Below are positions 23,522 through 31,317 of a stretch of DNA of 33,847 nt, piece by piece. The position numbers and the translations under genes were made by a program. This DNA comes from Candidatus Omnitrophota bacterium (lineage in GTDB: Bacteria > Omnitrophota > Gorgyraeia > Zapsychrales > JANLHA01), in contig JADLGJ010000049.1 of assembly GCA_020849375.1 (NCBI GenBank), forward strand, positions 1 through 33,847. Reading direction: 5' to 3'. Each line of letters opens with the position of its first letter. Position 1 is the stretch's first letter. Under the pieces are notes generated by a model that was not told where the DNA came from, did not search any database, and saw only the letters and a list, made by a program, of their open reading frames with translations.

Positions 23522-24508
23522 ATGAAAATATTAAGAGCCATTCTTCTGCTTTTTGTTTTTGGCCTCGCCCCGAATTCTTTGTTGGCGCAAGAAGAACCGT
23601 CTTCTTTTGTTGACCAGGTCCAGCAGGCTAATGCTGTTCTTGATGCTATGAGTTCTGGCGCGCAGGCCCCGGCGGGAGAGCCGGCCGCGGTTTTGCCGAC
23701 GACAGTTTTTAAATTGCATTTTGTCCGGCCGCAGATCGTTGCCGATAAAGTCCGTGAATTGATGGGCGCGGCTTCCGGAGGGGTTATTGTTAATGAACAG
23801 TCCGGAGAGTTGGAAATTTCCGCTCCTGCTGAAATATTGGAAAAGATCAAAATACTGATCACCGGCCTTGATAAAGCCCGCGAGATCAGCCTCGATGTCA
23901 AAGTTGTCCAGGTTGACCTCAACGAAGAACATTTGCCGGGGATCAATTGGTCGGCCATCGTTTCGGATTATCAAAGTTTCACTGCGAATGAAGACCGGCA
24001 GAAATACAGTGCGGGCAGCGTGTCGAGTGAAGACCTCCCGGTTTTGCTCGAAGCCCTTGAGACCGTTGGAGAGACCAAGGTTTACCCGGTCCGGACAACG
24101 AATGTCAAAGGGGCACAAGATATTGATCTGCGCCTCAAGGCTTTTGACCGTGACGTCAGTGTGAGTATGACGACCGCGGACCCTGCAAAACTGAACTCTA
24201 TGGAAAAACAGGACCGTTATACTGCACGGTTACTGTTAAGTCCTATGGCCAGCGGTGACGACAGTGTTGACCTGCGTCTTGTTTCTTCCGACGGGACTTC
24301 CGTGACCCTCACGATCAAAAATGATGCGGTCGCGGTGATCGGCGGGATCTTTACACAAACCAAGTCAGAGTCGACGAAGAAATTCCCGTTCCTGGGTGAC
24401 GTGCCTTTGTTGGGGATCGTTTTCCGGGACCAAAGCAAGGTCGTCCAGCGTCTAGAGAATATCATGATCGTGACTCCCCGTGTGACTACGCCTGCAGCAC
24501 AACCGTGA
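23522..24508 (+). CDS. Short secretin-like protein (one N domain plus secretin domain)
   Basis: A 328-residue exported protein (signal peptide to Ala22). Residues 60-118 form one N-domain of the secretin type (FKLHFVRPQIVADKVRELMG ... EISAPAEILEKIKILITGLD). It continues into the secretin core at about 122-320: ISLDVKVVQVDLNEEHLPG, INW, and the C-terminal signature VAVIGGIFTQTKSES, FPFLGDVPLLGIVFR, ENIMIVTPRV. GspD and PilQ are usually twice this size, with several N-domains and a pilotin-binding tail. No other type II secretion or pilus genes are adjacent. It could form a small outer-membrane pore or be a degenerate non-pore relative. Confidence 0.8.
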   Translation: MKILRAILLLFVFGLAPNSLLAQEEPSSFVDQVQQANAVLDAMSSGAQAPAGEPAAVLPTTVFKLHFVRPQIVADKVRELMGAASGGVIVNEQSGELEISAPAEILEKIKILITGLDKAREISLDVKVVQVDLNEEHLPGINWSAIVSDYQSFTANEDRQKYSAGSVSSEDLPVLLEALETVGETKVYPVRTTNVKGAQDIDLRLKAFDRDVSVSMTTADPAKLNSMEKQDRYTARLLLSPMASGDDSVDLRLVSSDGTSVTLTIKNDAVAVIGGIFTQTKSESTKKFPFLGDVPLLGIVFRDQSKVVQRLENIMIVTPRVTTPAAQP

Positions 24509-24523
24509 GATGGAGCAAGTGAT

Positions 24524-25183
24524 ATGAAAAGGGAGCGCAAGAAGCGCCGTCCTCCTGTAGATCCTGCAGCACGTGCCTGGTTCATGATCTTTGTCCTTAT
24601 TATTTTGATCTCCTTGGCCATCTATATTGATTATCAGCGGCGGGTCCAAACAGCGACCCCTGATGCCCCGATCCCTGGGCGTTTTTGGGGAGACCCCAAG
24701 GCAGAACTGCATATTACGCAATTTTGGGACCTGGCCAATCCTGAAGGTGTCCGCGGTGAACGCCTCCTTGAACAATACCTAACGAAATATCCTGACGAGA
24801 TATTTTTTCAGACCCGTTATTTTCCTCAAGATGATAAATCCCTCCTGATCACGCTTTATGCGGAATGCGCGAATCGCCAAAAAAAATTCCGTCCGTTCCT
24901 CAAGCTTCTTTTTGTCCGTCAGTTTCAGTGGGGAAGCCTGGCCAGTGTCAGCCCGATCTTAAAAACGGTTGCTACCGATGCCGGCCTTGATGTTAACAAG
25001 CTTTCGGCCTGTGTCGCCAGCCAAGACGCGGTCGCGACCGTCACTGTTGACCGCGTTTATGGCGAATCGCTCTTTGTTCATACCACGCCGACCTACTTTC
25101 TGAACGGGAAAATGGCGGAAGGCGTTGGGGAGTTTGACAAGGCCCTGAAGGAGTGGGAAAGCTATTTCTTGGATGACGAATAA
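24524..25183 (+). CDS. Membrane-anchored DsbA/thioredoxin-fold protein without catalytic cysteines
   Basis: A 219-residue protein with a basic N-terminus, one membrane helix (about 18-36) and a periplasmic thioredoxin-like domain. The domain starts with FWGDPKAELHITQFWDLANP at about 54-73; in DsbA-like proteins the CPxC follows this strand, but here the place reads ANPE (71-74). The cis-proline loop is kept (TTPTYFLNGK at 187-196) and the helical insert is present. Two cysteines elsewhere (115, 163) do not form a CxxC. A redox role is unlikely; a binding or scaffold role is inferred. It overlaps the next gene by one base (TAATG). Confidence 0.75.
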   Translation: MKRERKKRRPPVDPAARAWFMIFVLIILISLAIYIDYQRRVQTATPDAPIPGRFWGDPKAELHITQFWDLANPEGVRGERLLEQYLTKYPDEIFFQTRYFPQDDKSLLITLYAECANRQKKFRPFLKLLFVRQFQWGSLASVSPILKTVATDAGLDVNKLSACVASQDAVATVTVDRVYGESLFVHTTPTYFLNGKMAEGVGEFDKALKEWESYFLDDE

Positions 25184-26457
25184 TGGATGAACAAGAAAAA
25201 AAATCCCTGAGCGTTTATTTGATCGCAGTGACGGTCATTTTGGCGAACCTCGTTGTTCTGTCCGTCCTTTACCAGGTGCCGTTCCTTTCCGACCTTCCCG
25301 TGATCCGCAAGGCTTTACCGCTTGTCTCTCTTGCGGCGGTTTATCCCTTTGAATTCTTCCAATACTACTTAAAACAAGACCTGTTGATCCATTTTTACTG
25401 GATCATGTCGGTAATGATCTCGGCATTCGGGTTGATGCTGTTCAACCGTTTTGCCCGGACGGTTTTTATTGTTTTCAATATTTTGAAATTCGTCATTTTG
25501 GGCGTGATCTCCGTCCTTCATTTTGGAAATTATGTTTTTTGGGGATATTTTTTCAAATGTTATTTCAATATGGTCGCGTTCATGTTGTACATCGGTTATC
25601 TGACGCTCCCTGAGATCCGGCAACAATTCTTAGCGCGGACGAAGGAAAAACATTTTGAGCCGTGGTTCCTGAAGTTAAGGCGCAAGGCCGTAGGCCCGAA
25701 GGATGGCGAAGGGTATTTTAATTTGGCGTTAGCATATCAAAAATTGGGCCGTATGGATGAGGCCTGGGATTTTTTGTCCCGCACGATCGCGATCCTTCCC
25801 AAGAAAGCGGAAGCCCATTTTGCGATGGGCCAGATCCTTTTTGACCGTCACGATTATTCGCAAGCGATCAAATCGTTTCAGGAAGCCGTCCGTATCGATC
25901 AGGTGCATTTGCAGGCCCGGTATTTATTAGGACAGGCGTATCAAAGGACTGGCTGTCTTGAAGAAGCGGTGCAAAGTTTCCGGCGATGCACCTATATTGA
26001 CCCGCCGCAGGGCGAGATCTTCCGGCAGTTAGGGATCGCGTGCTATCAAGCTGGGCACTTAGAAGAAGGGGAGCAGGCTTTATTAAAAAGTGTTGATCTT
26101 GACCCACAACAGCATGTGGGGCCATACTATCTTGGTTTGATCATGATGAAGGACCCGGCCCGGATCAAAAATGCGGAAGAGCAATTGAAAAAAGCTGTCC
26201 GGCTGAAGGCCGATTTTGTTGATAGTTATAAAGAGCTCGGCAATCTTTATGTCGGGCAAGGCGATTATAAAGCGGCAGTGCGCTCATTCCGTGATGTTTT
26301 GCGGTTGGAACCCAACCAAACGCAGGCGCATTATCAGCTTGGTTTTGCTTATGCCATGCTCAAAGATTTTGATTCCGCCCGTCGGGAACATAAGATCCTT
26401 AAAGACATGGATCCCGACCTTGCACAAACATTAGGGATCCTTTTGTCCCGCAGTTAA
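25183..26457 (+). CDS. Polytopic membrane protein with C-terminal TPR domain
   Basis: A 424-residue protein. The N-terminal third (about 8-145) contains about five hydrophobic helices (LIAVTVILANLVVLSVLYQV; YWIMSVMISAFGLMLF; VFIVFNILKFVILGVISVL). From about residue 170 it carries six or seven consecutive TPR units, for example EGYFNLALAYQKLGRMDEAW, AEAHFAMGQILFDRHDYSQA and DSYKELGNLYVGQGDYKAAV. TPRs form protein-binding superhelices, so it is likely a scaffold in the envelope. No enzymatic motif seen. Start overlaps the previous stop, and three bases separate it from the metallopeptidase gene. Confidence 0.8.
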   Translation: MDEQEKKSLSVYLIAVTVILANLVVLSVLYQVPFLSDLPVIRKALPLVSLAAVYPFEFFQYYLKQDLLIHFYWIMSVMISAFGLMLFNRFARTVFIVFNILKFVILGVISVLHFGNYVFWGYFFKCYFNMVAFMLYIGYLTLPEIRQQFLARTKEKHFEPWFLKLRRKAVGPKDGEGYFNLALAYQKLGRMDEAWDFLSRTIAILPKKAEAHFAMGQILFDRHDYSQAIKSFQEAVRIDQVHLQARYLLGQAYQRTGCLEEAVQSFRRCTYIDPPQGEIFRQLGIACYQAGHLEEGEQALLKSVDLDPQQHVGPYYLGLIMMKDPARIKNAEEQLKKAVRLKADFVDSYKELGNLYVGQGDYKAAVRSFRDVLRLEPNQTQAHYQLGFAYAMLKDFDSARREHKILKDMDPDLAQTLGILLSRS

Positions 26458-26460
26458 AAT

Positions 26461-27360
26461 ATGAAGATCATTCAGAAGGTTGTTTTATTTTTCTTTGTTG
26501 GGATTTTTCCCGCTCTGTCCGCCGCTCAGGAGACCGCAACTTTTGAGAAGCTCGTTCCGCTTTATGAAAATAAAAAAGCTCCCGGCCCTTTGGATTGGTT
26601 AGCTCAACACGAAGAAGCGGGCCAGACGTTGTCGGGCTTTTTGTCGGCGCATTATCCTTCTCCTGATGAAAAACATCCGTATATCTACATTGCGTTGTTA
26701 GGTGATTTCAGCGGCGAACAGAAGAGAGCCCTTGAGATGGCTAGCCGCTATATTCAAATTTATTTTCAGACCCCGGTCAAATTTACGGACCCGATCCCAT
26801 TGTCCGCCGTTCCTGCGCAAGCACGGAGGATCCATCCCACCCAAAGGGTGCCTAATGGGCAAACCGGTGACCCGCAAATTTTGACGACCTACACGATCGA
26901 AGAAATTCTAAAGCCCCGGATGCCAAAAGACGCTTTTGCTTTTGTGGCGTTCACATCCTCGGACCTTTGGCCGGGGGAGGGATGGAATTTTGTTTTTGGC
27001 CAGGCGTCAATGGACGACCGCATCGGTGTATGGTCGACCTACCGTAACGGTGATCCTCAACAGGATTTTCCACTTTATTTACGCCGTACGATCCAAACCG
27101 GCACGCATGAGGTCGGCCATATGTTCGGGCTTGATCATTGTATTTATTATGAATGCAATATGAACGGGAGCAATTCGCGCGTTGAAAGTGATAAACGCCC
27201 GTTATGGGATTGCCCCGTTTGCCTGCGGAAATTATCAACGGGGCTGAAGTTCGACCCGGCCAAGCGTTTTCGTGAGCTGTCCGCGATCTGCCGTGAGTTC
27301 GGTTTTATTGCGGAAGAGAAGTTCTTTCAAAAGAACTTGGAGATTTTACAAAAAAAATAA
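26461..27360 (+). CDS. Exported archaemetzincin-like zinc metallopeptidase (M54 family)
   Basis: A 299-residue protein with a signal peptide (cleavage around residues 21-22, SAA before QETA) and an archaemetzincin catalytic core. The extended zinc site is HEVGHMFGLDHC (His216, Glu217, His220, His226, Cys227), followed by Cys232, Met234 and the CPVC pair (Cys251, Cys254). This matches the family signature with a second, structural zinc site; the last gap is 16 rather than the usual 17 residues. Known archaemetzincins are generally cytosolic aminopeptidase-like proteins, so export is unusual. It is the last gene of the envelope cluster and ends at a bidirectional terminator. Confidence 0.87.
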   Translation: MKIIQKVVLFFFVGIFPALSAAQETATFEKLVPLYENKKAPGPLDWLAQHEEAGQTLSGFLSAHYPSPDEKHPYIYIALLGDFSGEQKRALEMASRYIQIYFQTPVKFTDPIPLSAVPAQARRIHPTQRVPNGQTGDPQILTTYTIEEILKPRMPKDAFAFVAFTSSDLWPGEGWNFVFGQASMDDRIGVWSTYRNGDPQQDFPLYLRRTIQTGTHEVGHMFGLDHCIYYECNMNGSNSRVESDKRPLWDCPVCLRKLSTGLKFDPAKRFRELSAICREFGFIAEEKFFQKNLEILQKK

Positions 27361-27389
27361 GGAGCGCTTTGATGCGCCCCTTATTTTTA
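27359..27389. terminator. Bidirectional intrinsic terminator between convergent genes
   Basis: AAGGAGCGC (27359-27367) pairs with GCGCCCCTT (27374-27382) with one A-C mismatch and a 6-base loop. TTTTTA follows on the plus strand and an A-run (27350-27358) precedes, giving a T-run on the minus strand. It serves both the metallopeptidase gene and the minus-strand gene ending at 27401. Confidence 0.85.
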
Positions 27390-27400
27390 TCAGTTCGGTT

Positions 27401-27991
27401 TTATTTTGTTTCTGTGACTGGCATAGTGGTTTGTTTTTTCTTTTTGTACTCTTCGCGTAAACTTTTCCGTTTTGCCTTTTTCTCTTCAAACGCCTGCTTT
27501 TTTTCGGCTTTATTTTCCTGGTAATAAGCCTGCATTTTTTCTTTCTTCTGGTTCGGCGATAAGTTGGGATCATTGCGGACCTGTTGGGCGTAATTCATGT
27601 TTTCCGTGTGGCGGGCTTTCGCTTGAGCGACATTGTTCTGGTATTCCTGCTCGGCCTTGGCAATGATCTCTTGTTTCTGGGCATCGGTTAGATTTTTATT
27701 ATCCGTCAGTTTTGATCGTAACTGCGCCATTTGTTGATCATGCATTTGGGCATGGGCGGCCAGATTTTCTTCGAATTGGCTATTGCGGTGTGCCGTGATC
27801 GCGGCTTCCCGCTGCCCTTCCGGGACATCTTTGAGGCTTTGGCGGAAAGCCTTGTTCTCTGTTTGTTGTTGGGCCTTATAGGCTTGGGCTTTTTCTTTTC
27901 GAGCGCCTTTGGCGGCCTCATCGGCATGGGCTGCGATCGGCATGCCTAAACTTGCTGCGAGGAAAACTGCTAAAATTTTTCTATTATCCAT
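27401..27991 (-). CDS. Exported, highly charged helical protein of unknown function
   Basis: A 196-residue protein with a signal peptide (ILAVFLAASLGMPIAAHADE) and a mature part almost free of hydrophobic strands. The mature part is very rich in Ala, Gln, Glu, Lys and Asn, and predicted to be long helices or coiled coil (KAQAYKAQQQTENKAFRQSL; QKQEIIAKAEQEYQNNVAQA). The tail is strongly basic (KKAKRKSLREEYKKKKQ). The phrases LTDAQKQEI and LSPNQKKEKM faintly recall Spy/CpxP-type periplasmic chaperones, but their LTxxQ motif context is not convincing. AAGGAG five bases before the start codon is a strong ribosome site. I do not recognise the family. Confidence 0.6.
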   Translation of the reverse strand: MDNRKILAVFLAASLGMPIAAHADEAAKGARKEKAQAYKAQQQTENKAFRQSLKDVPEGQREAAITAHRNSQFEENLAAHAQMHDQQMAQLRSKLTDNKNLTDAQKQEIIAKAEQEYQNNVAQAKARHTENMNYAQQVRNDPNLSPNQKKEKMQAYYQENKAEKKQAFEEKKAKRKSLREEYKKKKQTTMPVTETK

Positions 27992-28057
27992 ATCTGCTCC
28001 TTATTGTTTGAGCCCCTCTGTGGGCGTTGCAACATTAAACACGCAGACCGCGGTTTT

Positions 28058-28072
28058 GTTCCTATCGGGAAC
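28058..28072 (+). repeat. Small hairpin between the divergent helical-protein and addA genes
   Basis: GTTCC TATCG GGAAC, a perfect 5-bp stem with 5-base loop, lies about 35 bases upstream of the addA -10 box. It lacks a T-run, so it is not a terminator; an operator is possible. The rest of 27992-28119 shows only promoter-like AT-rich sequence. Confidence 0.25.
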
Positions 28073-28105
28073 GTTAAAATTTTCTGACTTGCGGGCTAAT
28101 TTGTA

Positions 28106-28111
28106 TATAAT
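28106..28111 (+). promoter_or_regulatory. -10 box directly in front of the addA start codon
   Basis: TATAAT ends eight bases before ATG 28120, so transcription should begin about one or two bases before the start codon; no ribosome site exists. No clear -35 box at 17 bp. Confidence 0.5.
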
Positions 28112-28119
28112 AGACAACC

Positions 28120-31100
28120 ATGACCCAGAACGCCAGCCCAATATTTTTGCCCCCGGAAGTCCGCGTTGTGGAGGCTTCGGCCGGGTCAGGGAAGACCTAC
28201 TGTTTGGCCCGCCGCTATGTCCAGCTTCTTCTGAATCCCCGCCTCCTCAAGGGAGCCTATGGGTTGGCGGCTGACCAGATCCTGCTGCGTAATATCCTCG
28301 CGATCACGTTTACGAATAAAGCGGCTTATACCATGAAGGCCCGTATTTTGGAGTTCCTGAAAAAGATCGCCTTGGGCGTGCTTTCGGCTAGTGAAGAAAA
28401 CGAGATCTTGCGACCGATCGGATTGACCTTACCCGAAGCCAAGTCGCAGGCCCAGCGGATCATGGATGAATTGATCCACCATTACAATTTCTTTCAAGTC
28501 CAAACCATCGACAGTTTTATTAACTCGCTTTTGTCCGGCTGTGCGTTCAAGGTCGGGCTGTCCGCCGGGTTTAAGATCAAGCGTAATTATGTGGAATACC
28601 TTGAGCATAGTTTTGACCGGATGATAGACCAGTCGCCGCATGATAAGGCGATCTATGAAACGCTAGCACGTTTTTTGCACAACTATCTTTTCCTGGAAAA
28701 TAAGAACGGCTGGTTTCCCAAAAAAGACATGCTCGGAATGCTTAAGGCTTTATACAGCCAAAGCAATACGTATGGGCGTGATTTCGCTGCGTGGAGCCGT
28801 TCCGGTGACGATATTGTTGTTCGTAAGAAAAAGATCATGGCTTTATTGCGCGAGATCCAGCAAGCATTACCCGAAGGTGTTCATAAGAAATTCCGCGAAG
28901 GCCTTGATAACTTCTTAACGAAATACCACGACGGATTTGATTTTGATGCACTCTCGAATTATTTGAGCTGGCCGGAAGTCCCCGTGACCAAGGGCGTTGA
29001 AATTCCAAAAGAACTCGACCGCCTCTGGGAGCGAATGCAAAAACAACTCCACGAGCTGAGCGAAGCTGAAGCGTATTCGTTATTCGATCCGTATGTGCAG
29101 GCTTTTAGCCACATCAACGCTGATTTTCACGCCAAAGCGCAAGAAGACGATGTCTTGTTCTTGCCGGAACTTAATCGCCGTGCCCGTGCGCTGTTTGATG
29201 ACGGCATGGTCAGCGTTGAAGAACTTTATTATCGTTTGGCGACCCGATTTCACCATTATTTGCTCGATGAATTCCAGGACACGAGTTATCTGCAGTGGCA
29301 AAATTTGGAATTGATGATCGAAGAGGCCCTTTCGACGGGTGGAACATTTTTTTATGTCGGCGACAAGAAGCAGGCGATCTATGGGTTTCGCGGTGGGGAA
29401 GTGAAGCTTTTTGATGAGGTCAAAGACCGCTTTGCGGCTTTCAATGTTCAATTAGAAAGTTTATCCATGAATTACCGCAGCGAGAAAGCGGTCGTGGAGT
29501 TCAATAATAAGGTTTTCTCCCCGGATAATTTGAAGCGGTACATCCATGAATTACAAGACGAAAAAGACGATGCTTTACCTTTGAGCCCGGATGATGTCAG
29601 GGAAGTTGAGAGCATTTTCTACGGTTCGCAACAACAGGTACAAACTAGCCGCGATCGGGGATATGTCCGCGTCGAATATGTCGAGGCCGCCAGCAAGGAT
29701 GAGCGAAGCGATGCGATCCGGGAACGGCTGTTGTCGCTCATTAAAGAACTCAAAGAAAGATTTTCTTATAACCAGATCGCGATCTTAACGCGTAGCAACA
29801 CCGAGATCGAGCAAGTGACGAGCTGGCTCATGGCGGAAGGGATCTTTGTCGAGTCGGAACGGACTTTGAACATTAAAGAAAATCCGTTGATCCTGGAGCT
29901 CATTGCATTTTTGCAATTCCTTGATTCGCCGATCGACAATTTGAGTTTCGCCAAATTCTTAAGCGGCGATATTTTTCACAAAGCCTCCGGCCTTAGAAAA
30001 GAAGAGATCGAGCATTTTCTCTTTAGTCATCGGCCGCAACATCAAGATAAAGGTGACTTTTATCTTTACCGGGCTTTCCGTGACCGTTACGCCAAGGTCT
30101 GGGACCGGTTGTTTGATGATTTCTTTAAGAATGTCGGGCTTTTCCCGCTCTATGAATTGACGGCGAGCATTTTACGGCGTTTGGAAGTTTTTGTTCATTT
30201 TCCTGATGAGCATGGATTCTTTTTACGCTTTCTTGAATTGATCAAGGAGAAGGAAGAAGAGTTCAGCGATCTTAATTCATTCCTTGAACATTTTGAGGAT
30301 TTTGAAAATGACGAATTATTCGTCAATGTCGTTAACAGTGATGCGATCAAGATCCTGACCACGCACAAGGCCAAGGGTTTGGAATTCCCTGTTGTCATTA
30401 TTCCATTTCTTGGTATCAAGATCCACGCGGCGAGCGGCGGGGAAACCGGCCAGCAAAGCTATATTGTGGATACGGATGAACAAGATCTCAAATTATTACG
30501 CATCAAGCAAAAATATTTACAGTTTTCCCCGAAGCTCAAGGAGATCGACCGCGTTCAGCGGGTTAAATCTTTTATTTCTGAGTTGAATAATACATATGTT
30601 GCTTTGACCCGCGCCGGTAAAGAGCTTTATGCCTTTATTCCGCCTAAGATCGGCTCCAGCCGTAACTTGATCAAGCATTTGATCCCGCCGGAAATATTTG
30701 AGAATGGCAAGCCGGATCGTTATCCCGTTGCCGCGACCCAACAGGAACGCAGTGAAAATCAGTTGGGGCTGCCTGTCGCCCCCCTAGGGGGCCTAATCGG
30801 AGGCGAACACGACTGGATCAATTTCTTGAAAGAAGAATTTACTGATTCCGCGTCGGTCCTGCGGCGGCTGGAGATCCGCCGGGGTGCGGTCCTGCACGAC
30901 ATTCTTTCGGGTATTGGGAATTTACATGGCGCCGACCAGAAAACAGCGATACAAAAAGCACTGCAGACGTCCCGTTCACATTACCCGCAGGTCAGCGATT
31001 GGAAGGATTATGAAGATAATATCCAACGTATCCTGGATGCGCCGGCATTAAAGCCGTTCTTTGTTGTTCCCGCCGGTGAAGTCTTTTTAGAAAAGGAATT

Positions 31101-31317
31101 GATCAATTCCGTCGGGCAGACCCGCCGCGTTGACCGTTTGATCGTTAAAAAGAATGAAATTTGGATCGTTGATTATAAAAGTTCTGGTGAAGGCCGCGAA
31201 AGATTTATCGAACAAGTCAAAGAATACGGAACGATCATTGCCGAGATCCAACCGAACATTCGGGTGAAAGGGTTTCTGGTTTATTTGGACGATGTCCGTT
31301 TTGAGGAAGTGCTGTAA
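28120..31317 (+). CDS. addA: AddA-like UvrD-type helicase with C-terminal RecB-type nuclease domain
   Basis: A 1065-residue subunit of a double-strand-break-processing helicase-nuclease. Helicase motifs: Walker A EASAGSGKT (18-26), motif Ia TFTNKAA (63-69), TIDSF, Walker B with DEFQD (383-387), VGDKKQAIYGFRGG, MNYRS, and late motifs ILTTHKAKGLEFPVV and TYVALTRA. The C-terminal nuclease domain shows EKEL, VDRLIV (Asp1005) and VDYKSS (Asp1018, Lys1020), a complete D-(D)xK catalytic set. Two GC-rich palindromic inserts lie in the gene, one between Walker A and motif Ia (residues about 40-50) and one at about 886-896. The stop overlaps the ATG of the AddB-like gene (TAATG), so the pair is coupled. 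Confidence 0.92.
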   Translation: MTQNASPIFLPPEVRVVEASAGSGKTYCLARRYVQLLLNPRLLKGAYGLAADQILLRNILAITFTNKAAYTMKARILEFLKKIALGVLSASEENEILRPIGLTLPEAKSQAQRIMDELIHHYNFFQVQTIDSFINSLLSGCAFKVGLSAGFKIKRNYVEYLEHSFDRMIDQSPHDKAIYETLARFLHNYLFLENKNGWFPKKDMLGMLKALYSQSNTYGRDFAAWSRSGDDIVVRKKKIMALLREIQQALPEGVHKKFREGLDNFLTKYHDGFDFDALSNYLSWPEVPVTKGVEIPKELDRLWERMQKQLHELSEAEAYSLFDPYVQAFSHINADFHAKAQEDDVLFLPELNRRARALFDDGMVSVEELYYRLATRFHHYLLDEFQDTSYLQWQNLELMIEEALSTGGTFFYVGDKKQAIYGFRGGEVKLFDEVKDRFAAFNVQLESLSMNYRSEKAVVEFNNKVFSPDNLKRYIHELQDEKDDALPLSPDDVREVESIFYGSQQQVQTSRDRGYVRVEYVEAASKDERSDAIRERLLSLIKELKERFSYNQIAILTRSNTEIEQVTSWLMAEGIFVESERTLNIKENPLILELIAFLQFLDSPIDNLSFAKFLSGDIFHKASGLRKEEIEHFLFSHRPQHQDKGDFYLYRAFRDRYAKVWDRLFDDFFKNVGLFPLYELTASILRRLEVFVHFPDEHGFFLRFLELIKEKEEEFSDLNSFLEHFEDFENDELFVNVVNSDAIKILTTHKAKGLEFPVVIIPFLGIKIHAASGGETGQQSYIVDTDEQDLKLLRIKQKYLQFSPKLKEIDRVQRVKSFISELNNTYVALTRAGKELYAFIPPKIGSSRNLIKHLIPPEIFENGKPDRYPVAATQQERSENQLGLPVAPLGGLIGGEHDWINFLKEEFTDSASVLRRLEIRRGAVLHDILSGIGNLHGADQKTAIQKALQTSRSHYPQVSDWKDYEDNIQRILDAPALKPFFVVPAGEVFLEKELINSVGQTRRVDRLIVKKNEIWIVDYKSSGEGRERFIEQVKEYGTIIAEIQPNIRVKGFLVYLDDVRFEEVL
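28237..28270 (+). repeat. GC-rich palindromic insert, copy 2 (addA, between Walker A and motif Ia)
   Basis: CCGCCTCCTCAAGGGAGCC followed by TATGGGTTGGCGG. Read in another frame this DNA encodes PPPQGSLWVGG, close to PPPQGGLIG of copy 1, although the addA frame reads PRLLKGAYGLAA. The same DNA in a different frame points to nucleotide-level insertion rather than protein homology. Confidence 0.45.
30777..30805 (+). repeat. GC-rich palindromic insert, copy 3 (addA, C-terminal linker)
   Basis: CGCCCCCCTAGGGGGCC followed by TAATCGGAGGCG. AGGGGGCCTAAT is identical to copy 1. In the addA frame it encodes APLGGLIGG, in the same frame as copy 1. It lies in a linker between the helicase and nuclease domains. 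Confidence 0.5.
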
